A DNA stretch of 32,420 bases from assembly GCA_016872815.1 (NCBI GenBank), contig VGYY01000009.1:1-32420 (forward strand), read 5' to 3'. This document shows, in pieces, positions 25,687-32,420 of the stretch; position 1 is the stretch's first letter; each line of letters begins with the position of its first letter. The stretch is from Planctomycetota bacterium (GTDB lineage: Bacteria > Planctomycetota > B15-G4 > SIAN01). Under the pieces are notes generated by a model, which worked only from the letters and a program-made list of their open reading frames with translations, made no database searches and was not told the DNA's origin. The translations under genes were made by a program, and so were the position numbers.

Positions 25687-26634
25687 ATGATCGAGTTCCA
25701 ACGCCTGATCCTCGGTGATGCCCGCCGCAACGAGCTCTTCGCGGCGGCGCTGGAGCGGGCGATCGCGCCGGGCAAGACGACGGTGGCCGACCTCGGCGCG
25801 GGGACCGGGTACCTGTCGTTCATCGCGCGCAAGCTCGGCGCGAAGCACTGTTTCCTGGTCGAGCAGTCGGAGCTGATCGGGCTGGCGCAGCGCCTGGCGA
25901 AGGCGAACCGGATCGACGGCTGCACCTTCATCCACGCCCATTCGGCCGAGCTCGGCGAGCCGCCGAAGGTCGACCTGCTGGTGAGCGAGACGCTCGGCAA
26001 CCTCGCGTTCGAGGAGAATCTGCTCGAGACGCTGCAGGATGCGCGGCGCTGGCTGGTGCCGGGCGGGACGATGATCCCGCAGGTCGTGCGGCAGTTCGCG
26101 GCGCCGGTGGTCGCTCCGCGCTGGTTCGCCGAGCTCGATGTCTTCTCGCGCGTCGGCCACGGCCTCGACTTCGCCGCCGCCCGCACGCTGGCGACCGACA
26201 ACGTCTACGTGCGCCGCTTCGCGCCGGCGGATCTGCTCGCCGAGAAGTCGGTCCCCGCCGCCCGCTGCCTCGACGACGTCGACCTGCGCCGCCGCACGCC
26301 GAGCGTCCGCCGCGGCAGCGCCGAATGGAAGCTCGCGAAGGCGACCGAACTCCACGGCTTCGCCCTCTGGTGGGAGTGCGAGCTCCTGGCCGGCGCGCCC
26401 GACCTCGTGCTGTCGACCGCGCCGACGGCGCCCCCCACCCACTGGGAGCAGGTCTGGCTGCCGCCGCGCGCGCCGCTCGCCGCGAAGGCGGGCGACACGC
26501 TCGCGCTCGAGCTCGAATGCGACTCGCGGCCGCAGGTGAAGATCAACCTGAAGTGGAAGGTGACGCTGCGCGACCGGAGCGGCAGCGTCCGCGCCGAGGA
26601 GGCGCACGACATGAGGAAGGGGTACCTCGAATGA
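25687..26634 (+). CDS. PRMT-like protein arginine N-methyltransferase homologue
   Basis: The class I SAM-dependent fold begins with motif [21 protein letters not shown] (33-52). The two acidic residues of the PRMT double-E loop sit in [11 protein letters not shown], with Glu101 and Glu110 nine apart as in human PRMT1. The THW loop is present as PTHWEQVW (Thr251). The segment [19 protein letters not shown] matches the N-terminal helix of PRMTs, and [20 protein letters not shown] sits where the dimer arm lies. Thus the whole PRMT core (315 residues, compared with about 350) is present. The known reaction is methylation of arginine side chains; the bacterial substrate is unknown. The stop overlaps the dipeptidase gene by 4 bp (ATGA). 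Confidence 0.85.
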   Translation: MIEFQRLILGDARRNELFAAALERAIAPGKTTVADLGAGTGYLSFIARKLGAKHCFLVEQSELIGLAQRLAKANRIDGCTFIHAHSAELGEPPKVDLLVSETLGNLAFEENLLETLQDARRWLVPGGTMIPQVVRQFAAPVVAPRWFAELDVFSRVGHGLDFAAARTLATDNVYVRRFAPADLLAEKSVPAARCLDDVDLRRRTPSVRRGSAEWKLAKATELHGFALWWECELLAGAPDLVLSTAPTAPPTHWEQVWLPPRAPLAAKAGDTLALELECDSRPQVKINLKWKVTLRDRSGSVRAEEAHDMRKGYLE

Positions 26635-27809
26635 CGCTCGCCGCCGTCGTCGCTGCTCTCGCCCTTCTCGCGCAGGAGTCGTCCCTCGACAAGGCACGCC
26701 GCATCCACGCTGACCGGCCGGTCTTCGACGGCCACAACGACCTGCCGTGGGAGATCCGCGAGAAGCTCGCCGGCGACCCCGCCGCGGTCGACTTCCGCCA
26801 GCGCCAGCCGCAATTCCACACCGACCTCGAGCGGCTGAAGGAGGGCGGCGTCGGCGCGCAGTTCTGGTCGTGCTACGTCGCCTTCGATCCCGACAGGTCG
26901 ACCGCCGCGATCTTCATCGAGCAGCTGCTGCTGATCCATCGCCTCGTCGCCGCCTACCCCGAGCAGCTCGAAATGGCCGGCAGCGCCGACGAGATCGAGG
27001 CGATCAGGAAGCGCGGCAAGCTCGCCTGCCTGATCGGCGTCGAGGGCGGCCACGCGATCGACGACTCGCTTGCGAACCTGCGCGTGCTCCACCAGCTCGG
27101 CGTCCGCTACATGACGCTGACCCACGGCGGCACGCTCTCGTGGGCCGACTCGGCCACCGACGTACCGCGCCACGGCGGCCTCACCGCGTTCGGCGAGGAG
27201 GTGGTCCGCGAGATGAACCGCCTCGGGATGCTGGTCGACCTCTCGCACGTCTCGCCCGACACGATGGACGACGCGCTGCGCGTGACCAGGGCGCCGGTGA
27301 TCTGCTCGCACAGCTCGGCCCGGGCGATCGCCGACCACCCGCGCAACGTGCCTGACGCGCAGCTGAAGGCGATCGGCGCCGGCGGCGGCGTGGTGATGGT
27401 CAACTTCTTCCCCGGCTTCGTCGTGCCGGAGTCGGCGCGCACGCTCTCCGATGGGCTGGCGCACCGCTTCGAGCTGAAGGCGCAGGGCATGAAAGGCGCC
27501 GAACTGTCGCAGGCGATGGACGCCTGGAACGCCGGCCATCCGCTCGCGCGAGGCAACATCGACGACGTGGTCGCCCACATCGAGCACATCGCGGCAATCG
27601 CCGGCAAGGCGGCCGTCGGCCTCGGCTCCGACTACGACGGCATCCCGTCGGTGCCGGCCGGGCTCGAGGACGTCGCGAAGTACCCGGCGATCACGGCGCG
27701 CCTGCTCGACCGAGGCTGGAGCGAGAAGGAGGTGCGCGGGCTGCTCGGCGGCAACGTGCTGCGCGCGCTGCGCGAGGCGGAGCGGGTGGCGCGCGAGCAG
27801 CGGCGATGA
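26631..27809 (+). CDS. Membrane dipeptidase (peptidase family M19)
   Basis: The family hydrolyses dipeptides with a binuclear zinc site. All expected ligands are visible: FDGHNDLPW (HxD), EGGHAI (bridging Glu), LSHVS and ICSHSSAR (His), and GLGSDYDG (Asp). The track ORF 26325..27809 begins in shadow; the proper start is ATG 26631, giving 392 residues with an N-terminal hydrophobic stretch ([14 protein letters not shown]) that suggests export or membrane association. AGGAAGGGG precedes the start, inside the end of the PRMT gene. It overlaps the PIG-L gene by 4 bp (ATGA). Its position in the operon suggests a shared substrate or pathway with the methyltransferase, but this is inferred. Confidence 0.94.
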   Translation: MTLAAVVAALALLAQESSLDKARRIHADRPVFDGHNDLPWEIREKLAGDPAAVDFRQRQPQFHTDLERLKEGGVGAQFWSCYVAFDPDRSTAAIFIEQLLLIHRLVAAYPEQLEMAGSADEIEAIRKRGKLACLIGVEGGHAIDDSLANLRVLHQLGVRYMTLTHGGTLSWADSATDVPRHGGLTAFGEEVVREMNRLGMLVDLSHVSPDTMDDALRVTRAPVICSHSSARAIADHPRNVPDAQLKAIGAGGGVVMVNFFPGFVVPESARTLSDGLAHRFELKAQGMKGAELSQAMDAWNAGHPLARGNIDDVVAHIEHIAAIAGKAAVGLGSDYDGIPSVPAGLEDVAKYPAITARLLDRGWSEKEVRGLLGGNVLRALREAERVAREQRR

Positions 27810-28588
27810 GCGCGCCGCGCGTCCTCGCACTGTTCGCCCACCCTGACGACGCCGAGTTGCTCTGCGGCGGGACGCTCGCGCTGCTGGCCGATCTCGGCTG
27901 GCGGGTGCACCTCGCGGCGATGAGCCCGGGCGACCTCGGTTCGCCGACGCTCGACCGCGAGGCGATCGCGGCGATCCGTCGCGAGGAGGGGCGGCAGGCG
28001 GCGGCACTGCTGAGGGGCGCATGGCACTGCCTCGAGGCGCGCGACCTGTCGATCTTCTTCTGCGACGAGCTCTGCCGCCGCGCCACCGCGCTGATCCGCC
28101 AGGTCGCGCCTGACGTCGTGCTGACCCACTGCCCGACCGACTACCTCGCCGACCACGAGGAGACCGCACGCATCGTCGCCCACGCCTGCTTCGCCGCGCC
28201 GGTGCGCCTCTACGCCGCCGAGTTCGGCAGCGACAGCGAGGCGCCCCCGACCGTCGCGATCGCGCCGCTCTACTACGCCGATCCGCTCGAGCAGGTCGAC
28301 CGCTTCGGCCAGCCGGTGCCCGCCACCCTCGTCGTCGACGTCGAGTCGACATGGCCGGCGAAGGAGTTGCTGCTCCAGGCGCACCTGAGCCAGCGCGAGT
28401 GGCTCCGGCGCCAGCACTCCGCAGACGACCCGAGCACCCTCGCGCGTCGGTGGGCCGCGGTCCGCGGCGCGACCGCCGGCCTCGCGCTCGGCGAAGGATT
28501 CCGGCCGCACCACGGCCATGCGTTCCCGCGGACCGGAGTGCTGGAGAAGGCGCTCGGGCGGCGAGTGAGGACGCCCGCGAACGGGTAG
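27806..28588 (+). CDS. PIG-L/LmbE-family deacetylase
   Basis: The protein has the family metal motif AHPDDAE (residues 11-17) and a downstream His in [18 protein letters not shown] proteins remove an N-acetyl group from sugars, for example in bacillithiol, mycothiol and GPI-like pathways. The spacing of motifs is closest to the BshB/LmbE type, but the substrate cannot be fixed. The C-terminal part includes [20 protein letters not shown]. It starts at ATG 27806, overlapping the dipeptidase stop as ATGA, and is the last gene of the three-gene operon. It lies just before the IS91 relic, so its downstream flank is rearranged. Confidence 0.92.
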   Translation: MSAPRVLALFAHPDDAELLCGGTLALLADLGWRVHLAAMSPGDLGSPTLDREAIAAIRREEGRQAAALLRGAWHCLEARDLSIFFCDELCRRATALIRQVAPDVVLTHCPTDYLADHEETARIVAHACFAAPVRLYAAEFGSDSEAPPTVAIAPLYYADPLEQVDRFGQPVPATLVVDVESTWPAKELLLQAHLSQREWLRRQHSADDPSTLARRWAAVRGATAGLALGEGFRPHHGHAFPRTGVLEKALGRRVRTPANG

Positions 28589-28617
28589 GGGCACTCGCCC
28601 GACGAGTGGCTGCGGTG

Positions 28618-28998
28618 GTCTGGAGCCTGGTGCCGACCGCCCGGCCCACGGCCGATTGCGCCGAGCTCGACGGCTTCTCCCTCCACGCCGGCGTACGCGC
28701 CGCCGCGCTCGTGCTGCCGCCGCATGCGAACCAGATCCTCTGCCACGGTGTGCTTGCCTCGGCTGCGGCGATGCGACGGTACGTGACTCCCGACGGACAG
28801 GAGGCGCGCGAATCGCCGGCAACGGCGGAAACGCAGGACACTCCGCCGTCGGCGGCGCGCGCCGCGTGATCGGCGTCATCACGCGCCCTGATGTCGTCCG
28901 CGCGATCCTGCGCTGCCTCGACCTTGCGCCGCTTCGCGCCGCGCGCGGACCGCCCACTGACGCGACGATCGTCCTCGAACAGGAACCGTCCATCGCCC
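28618..28998 (+). pseudogene. Degraded IS91-family transposase
   Basis: Two frames carry remnants of an IS91-type (Y2) transposase. In the first, CAELDGFSLHAGVRAAAL and LPPHANQILCHGVLASAAAMRRYV resemble the catalytic-domain flank (LDGFxLHA and YHGVLAPxAxxR motifs), but the roughly 60 residues between these motifs are missing. It stops at 28869. In the second frame, GARRVIGVITRPDVVRAILRCLD and RAARGPP match the C-terminal region after the zinc-ribbon end. Frameshift and deletions rule out function. The 28589-29227 gap contains no intact gene. Between 28999 and 29227 I see nothing supported. The relic marks a former insertion at this point. Confidence 0.65.
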
Positions 28999-29227
28999 CA
29001 TCCGATTGCCGCCCACTGGGCTTCCTCTTCGGCCACCCCGAACTACCCGAAGAACAGGGTCGCGCCCCGCGATCGCTCCCACACCCCCCGTCACCGACGA
29101 TCGGGAACTCGCAGTCGTTTGCCCTATGCCTAAAACGTCACCCACAATCGCCCGAACGTGCCCGCTGTCAGTTACCCATCAGTGTTTCACGATGAACCTG
29201 AATATCAAGGCCAATAGGGGAACGAAG

Positions 29228-30103
29228 ATGACACACAGGTTGCTGTGCTTCGCCGCGTTGTGGTTGGTGTTGTGGGGGAATGATGACAGCCACGCGCAAG
29301 AGACTCCGCTGCCTCAGTCGCACGAGTATACCGCGGCGATGAAGCGGGTCGCGGCGAAGTTCTCGGGGCGAGCCGGAGTGGTGCTGCATGTTGGGGACTC
29401 GATCACTTACTCGAATCCGTATGGAGCATGGGCTCGGTATGGCGCGGGGAAGACGGACGAAGACAAAGCGGTGCTCGCTTGGATGCATGCGGGAAAGGAC
29501 GATGACTCCGATGGTTGGTGGCTGTGTCGCGTTGATCTGCCGGGAGGTCGATCGCATACCGCGTGCGGCGGCATTCGGTTGAATGAGATGCTTGCTGGCG
29601 GTCGCAGCAACATGCTGTCCCTCGCGCAACTCGTTGAGAAATATCGGCCGCAAGTCGTCGTGCTGATGCTCGGGACGAATGATGCTTCGGCGGGTCGCAA
29701 GGTCGATGAGTTCCGACGCGACTTTCAACAAGCTGTCGATCTGCTGACGAATGCTGGAGTCGTGCCGATCGTCTCCACGATTCCGCCTCATGTCGGGAAG
29801 CGTGACCTCGCTCGTGAGTACAGCGAGACGATTCGAGCGGTCGCGAAGGATCGACAACTGCCGCTGATCGACTTCGAGCAAGAGATCCTCAAACGCCGTC
29901 CCGATGATTGGGACGGCACGCTGCTCAACAAGGGCGACGTGCATCCCAACACGGGCATCAATGGAGTGACTGCGGCATCGGCTCCGACGGCAGAGAACCT
30001 CAAGAGCAGCGGCTACTTGTTACGCGGCTGGCTGTCGGTGAAGAAGATCGCGGAAGTGAAAGTCGCGGTCATTGATGCGGCTGCTAAGGGGAGCGGCAGA
30101 TAA
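29228..30103 (+). CDS. Exported SGNH/GDSL-type hydrolase
   Basis: SGNH hydrolases are Ser esterases or acetylesterases with the four blocks GDSIT (Ser), Gly and Asn in MLGTND, and Asp/His in GDVHPN; all are visible. A signal peptide follows ATG 29228 (MTHRLLCFAALWLVLWG, ending near SHAQ). AGGGGAACGAAG supports that start over the longer track frame from 29006. The codon use is richer in A and T than in its neighbours, so it looks transferred. It may deacetylate plant or algal polysaccharide and fits beside the GH28 gene, but this is a guess. It ends with a strong hairpin terminator at 30108. Confidence 0.88.
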   Translation: MTHRLLCFAALWLVLWGNDDSHAQETPLPQSHEYTAAMKRVAAKFSGRAGVVLHVGDSITYSNPYGAWARYGAGKTDEDKAVLAWMHAGKDDDSDGWWLCRVDLPGGRSHTACGGIRLNEMLAGGRSNMLSLAQLVEKYRPQVVVLMLGTNDASAGRKVDEFRRDFQQAVDLLTNAGVVPIVSTIPPHVGKRDLAREYSETIRAVAKDRQLPLIDFEQEILKRRPDDWDGTLLNKGDVHPNTGINGVTAASAPTAENLKSSGYLLRGWLSVKKIAEVKVAVIDAAAKGSGR

Positions 30104-30107
30104 ACCC

Positions 30108-30159
30108 GAAGCGTTAGCGAGGGACGGTCGCTCGCTGGGGGCCTTCGCTGACGCTTTTT
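30108..30159 (+). terminator. Hairpin terminator carrying a planctomycete-like repeat
   Basis: GAAGCGTTAGCGAGGG (30108-30123) pairs imperfectly with CCTTCGCTGACGCTTT (30142-30157), and T5 follows (30155-30159). It lies just after the SGNH stop and is the best intrinsic terminator in the window. The left arm resembles a GAAGCGTTAGCGAGGG repeat that I recall from planctomycete intergenic regions; I could not search to confirm this. Confidence 0.75.
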
Positions 30160-30165
30160 GATGCG

Positions 30166-30307
30166 GTGCGCGCCGTCGAGCTCTCGGCCGATGGGCGCAC
30201 GCTCTTCCTCGCAATCGACGGCATGGCGCCGGTGATGCAGATGCGCGTCGCCTTCGACTGCTTACGCAGCCGACGGCGGCCTCGTGCGCGGCGCGGCCCA
30301 ATGGTGA
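30166..30307 (+). pseudogene. Fragment of a C-terminal domain (possibly heme-binding or cytochrome protein)
   Basis: The frame from 30166 encodes AVELSADGRTLFLAIDGMAPV and MRVAFD, and a shift of frame then gives AYAADGGLVRGAAQW before a stop at 30305-30307. The pattern resembles the C-terminus of proteins with a final beta-sandwich common in large planctomycete cytochrome or heme-binding proteins (a pattern of ADGRTLxLxIDG). The rest of the gene is absent. This identification rests on motif memory only. It may also be chance open frame. Confidence 0.35.
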
Positions 30308-30335
30308 CGCGGGCGCGGATGCGTATCCTCCCCGC

Positions 30336-31919
30336 ATGCGATATCGACTTGGCGGGCTCGCATCGATCCTCTGCCTGATCACGATCGGTTGCGAGGCGCC
30401 TTCAACGGTCTCCGGAGTTGCGTGCGCGTCCTTCGACGTTCGTGCGTTCGGGGCGCGGGGCGACGGCGAGGCGCTCGACACGGCGGCAATCCAACGCGCG
30501 ATCGACGCGGCCGCGACCGTCGGCGGAGGCACGGTCCGCTTCGCCGCGGGCGACTACCGCTCGGGTACGTTGCGACTGCGAGACGACGTGACGCTCCATC
30601 TCGAGAGCGGCGCGACGCTTTGGGGCAGCACCGACCTTCGCGACTATGACGCGGAGCACAAGCACCTCCTCTGGGCCGCAGATGCCGCGAACGTCGCGAT
30701 CGAAGGACGGGGGGCGATCGACGGGAACGGCCCGCGCTTCTGGGACGGCGGCCGACTCGAGCGCTGGCTGCGCGGCGAGGGTCCGCTCGAGCGGACCAGC
30801 GACATGCTGCGCTTCGACCGCTGCACGAACGTTGCGCTCGAGGATGTCGACGTGCGTTACGGCTCCTTCTGGAACATCGGGTTCGGGGACTGCGAGCGGG
30901 TCACGCTGCGCGCGCTCACGCTGATCAACGGGATCTACGCGGACGACGGTCCCAATACGGACGGCATCAACCTCTGGAACTGCAGGCGTGTCCGGATCTC
31001 CGACTGCGACCTGCAGACCGGGGACGACTGCATCGTCGTGCTCGGCGAGAGCCGCGACGTCACGATCACCAACTGCAAGTTCACGACGACCGAGACGGCT
31101 CTCATGATCTCGGGCGTGCGCAACCTGACCTTCTCCAACAGCACGATCCACGACGCCGGCTGCGGCGTTGGCTTCCGCGTGTGGAACGGGATCGTCGTGG
31201 ACGGCGTGAGGGTCGACAACATCGTGATGGACGTCTCGCCGGCCTTCGACACCGGCGGCCAGGTCATCTACCTTTGGTCCTACCCGCTCTACGTCGAGTC
31301 GCCGCCACCGGCCGGAACGGCACTGCCGCCGGCAGGCATTGTCGCCAATGTGACGATCTCGAACGTCACGGCGCGCGCCAATGGCGGGATCTTCGTCACC
31401 GGCTTCCGCGAGAAGCCTGGCTACGTGCACAACCTCACGCTAGAGAACATCCACATCTTCATGTTCGGCGGGAAGGACAAGTCCCGACTGAACGACGACC
31501 CGCCCGACGACCCGTATCCGATCTACGGTTTCCATGGCGCGCCCTACGCGATGTTCGTGCGCTACGTGCGCGACCTCGAGCTGCGCAACGTGAAGTTCGA
31601 GTGGAACGAGCCCGAGAACGCGAAATGGGGGAGCGCCTTGCGCTGTTTCAGCGTCGACGAGCTCGAGATCGACGGCTTCGACGGCCGCCAGTCCCTGGGC
31701 TCCGAAGCGCCGGCGATCTGGCTGAAGGACGTCGAACGCGCGTTCGTCCACGGCTGCCGCGCGCCGACGGGAACGGGCACCTTCCTGCATCTCGACCGCG
31801 GCACTCGGGACGTCACCCTGATCGACAACGACCTCAGCCGCGCGCGCGCGGCCTGGTCCGCGGCGCAAGACGCGACGCCGCAGGTGTTCGAGACCGGCAA
31901 CCGGCCGCCTGACGAGTAG
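30336..31919 (+). CDS. GH28-family (polygalacturonase-like) lipoprotein
   Basis: A lipoprotein signal is present (YRLGGLASILCLITIGC, lipobox ITIGC). The body is a right-handed beta-helix of glycoside hydrolase family 28, which cuts polygalacturonan or rhamnogalacturonan. The N-terminus FDVRAFGARGDG is typical. The catalytic motifs NTDGINLWNC and TGDDCIVV (the two Asp) are intact, but the GHG motif is replaced (TTTETALMISG) and the RIK element reads RVWNG. Substrate or efficiency may therefore differ. ATG 30336. It lies between the SGNH gene fragment zone and the IS3 element. Its codon usage lies between that of the SGNH gene and the chromosomal backbone. Confidence 0.85.
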   Translation: MRYRLGGLASILCLITIGCEAPSTVSGVACASFDVRAFGARGDGEALDTAAIQRAIDAAATVGGGTVRFAAGDYRSGTLRLRDDVTLHLESGATLWGSTDLRDYDAEHKHLLWAADAANVAIEGRGAIDGNGPRFWDGGRLERWLRGEGPLERTSDMLRFDRCTNVALEDVDVRYGSFWNIGFGDCERVTLRALTLINGIYADDGPNTDGINLWNCRRVRISDCDLQTGDDCIVVLGESRDVTITNCKFTTTETALMISGVRNLTFSNSTIHDAGCGVGFRVWNGIVVDGVRVDNIVMDVSPAFDTGGQVIYLWSYPLYVESPPPAGTALPPAGIVANVTISNVTARANGGIFVTGFREKPGYVHNLTLENIHIFMFGGKDKSRLNDDPPDDPYPIYGFHGAPYAMFVRYVRDLELRNVKFEWNEPENAKWGSALRCFSVDELEIDGFDGRQSLGSEAPAIWLKDVERAFVHGCRAPTGTGTFLHLDRGTRDVTLIDNDLSRARAAWSAAQDATPQVFETGNRPPDE

Positions 31920-32008
31920 CGGCGCTGCACAGGCGCTGACGGTGACCTGCCCCCCAAGAACTAGTCCACCCGCATGATGGCAGGTGGCCGCATTCGAGGG
32001 AGGCGGCG

Positions 32009-32290
32009 ATGGCACGGCACAAGAAGTTGGCGCCCGAGCAGATCATCACGATGCTGCGCGAAGCGGAGGTGAAGCAGTCGCAGGGCGCGTCGATCCGGGA
32101 GATCTGCAAGCAGCTCGCGATCACGGATCAGACGTACTGCCGATGGCGCAAGGAGTTTGGCGGCCTCAAGGTTGACCAGGCGAAGCGGCTGAAGGAGCTC
32201 GAGCGCGAGAACGCCCGACTGAAGAAGGTCGTGGCGGACCAAGTGCTCGACATCGCGATCCTGAAGGAGGCGGCCTCGGGAAACTTCTGA
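32009..32290 (+). CDS. IS3-family OrfA (transposase N-terminal protein)
   Basis: A 93-residue helix-turn-helix protein: REICKQLAITDQTYCRWRKEFGGL is the DNA-binding HTH and LKELERENARLKKVVADQVLDIAILKEA is the leucine-zipper-like tail. These match the OrfA of the IS3 family. In an intact element a -1 frameshift joins it to OrfB. Here the region after the stop (32288-32290) keeps only the first few OrfB residues. The start is ATG 32009 with GAGGGAGGCGGCG upstream. OrfA alone may still bind the ends. Confidence 0.92.
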   Translation: MARHKKLAPEQIITMLREAEVKQSQGASIREICKQLAITDQTYCRWRKEFGGLKVDQAKRLKELERENARLKKVVADQVLDIAILKEAASGNF

Positions 32291-32420
32291 GCCCGTCGCG
32301 GCGGCGGCGAGTCGTGGCGGCGGCTCTGGCTGGCGGACGGCTCGTGCGTGCGGCTGCGGGCGGCGCGCCGAGATCACGCCTGATCCTGTGACTTCGTGGC
32401 AGCGCGGACGCGCGAGGGTC
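32287..32420 (+). pseudogene. IS3-family orfB remnant with deletion and stop
   Basis: After OrfA, the -1 frame begins LSPSRRRRVV, as the start of an IS3 OrfB. Then the sequence jumps to RRLWLADGSCVRLRAARRDHA in another frame, which matches the region just before the integrase core (WLNDGSCIRLRPEHRNHVWSYDFV). A TGA stop at 32381-32383 sits where the conserved Trp would be. The approximately 100 residues in between are missing. SCDFVAARTREG follows the stop. The copy is not functional. The rest lies beyond the window. Confidence 0.75.

Larger units (their letters stand above)
31943..32420 (+). mobile_element. IS3-family element, left part, decayed
   Basis: The element begins with TGACCTGCCCCCCAAGAAC (31943 onward), a terminal sequence typical of IS3-family ends, followed after about 45 bp by the orfA start and the remains of orfB. 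It runs off the right edge. The second inverted repeat and target duplication cannot be seen. orfB is degraded (see separate entry), so the copy is unlikely to move by itself. Confidence 0.72.

Noticed and set aside
26205-29036. 943-residue minus-strand ORF
   Set aside because: It covers the PRMT operon on the other strand; no domain and a shadow-like composition.
32280-32300. Programmed -1 frameshift between IS3 orfA and orfB
   Set aside because: No A6G-type slippery run is visible near the orfA stop, and orfB is deleted, so no functional fusion could be made.

Overview
This 32.4 kb window is very GC-rich (by eye about 70 % over most of its length). It is dense with protein genes and shows no rRNA, tRNA or CRISPR array. 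The gene style is that of a Gram-negative-type bacterium: lipoproteins and Sec-exported proteins, a CHASE4 hybrid kinase, an ECF sigma factor with a zinc-finger partner, and a sigma-54 activator. Several traits fit a high-GC planctomycete, namely the TPR-redoxin protein, a PRMT-like methyltransferase, and a terminator in the accessory segment that resembles an intergenic repeat I recall from planctomycete genomes. That assignment is an inference and not proven. I computed no GC figures and ran no database search.

Layout. (1) 1-3744, minus strand: uvrD/pcrA-type helicase, then a sigma-54 AAA+ activator without a DNA-binding domain, then a partial FHA protein. (2) 3865-7043: acpS on the plus strand, facing a minus-strand set made of an ECF sigma factor, a zinc-finger/TPR protein (likely its regulator) and a membrane-anchored protein of unknown function. 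(3) 7198-11105, minus: lipoprotein, beta-CASP exonuclease, NAD(P)-binding NmrA-like protein. (4) 11194-13208, plus: queG coupled to a LysR regulator, followed by a convergent membrane protein. (5) 13835-17644: a PilZ/cyclic-nucleotide-like fusion, a small ORF, and a hybrid histidine kinase whose CHASE4 sensor lies in a different reading frame from its HAMP-kinase part. (6) 17593-20697: a GT2 and PAP2_C/sphingomyelin-synthase-like pair, then an exported propeller protein coupled to a hemerythrin-like protein. (7) 20764-25567, minus: TauE-type permease, urocanate hydratase, TPR-redoxin fusion. (8) 25687-28588, plus: a tightly coupled three-gene operon of a PRMT-type arginine methyltransferase homologue, an M19 dipeptidase and a PIG-L/LmbE deacetylase. 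(9) 28600-32420: an accessory island with an IS91-type transposase relic, a visibly lower-GC SGNH hydrolase gene with a strong terminator, a gene fragment, a GH28 lipoprotein, and the start of a decayed IS3-family element that runs off the right edge.

The genes act mainly in signalling, envelope and lipid functions, and small catabolic steps. Many neighbours overlap by 4-13 bp (ATGA/GTGA junctions), which points to translationally coupled pairs. The most unusual items are the PRMT homologue with its double-E and THW signatures in an operon with two hydrolases, the split CHASE4 kinase, the apparent PKD domain interrupted by a propeller, and the layered mobile-element debris around the two carbohydrate-active genes at the right end.
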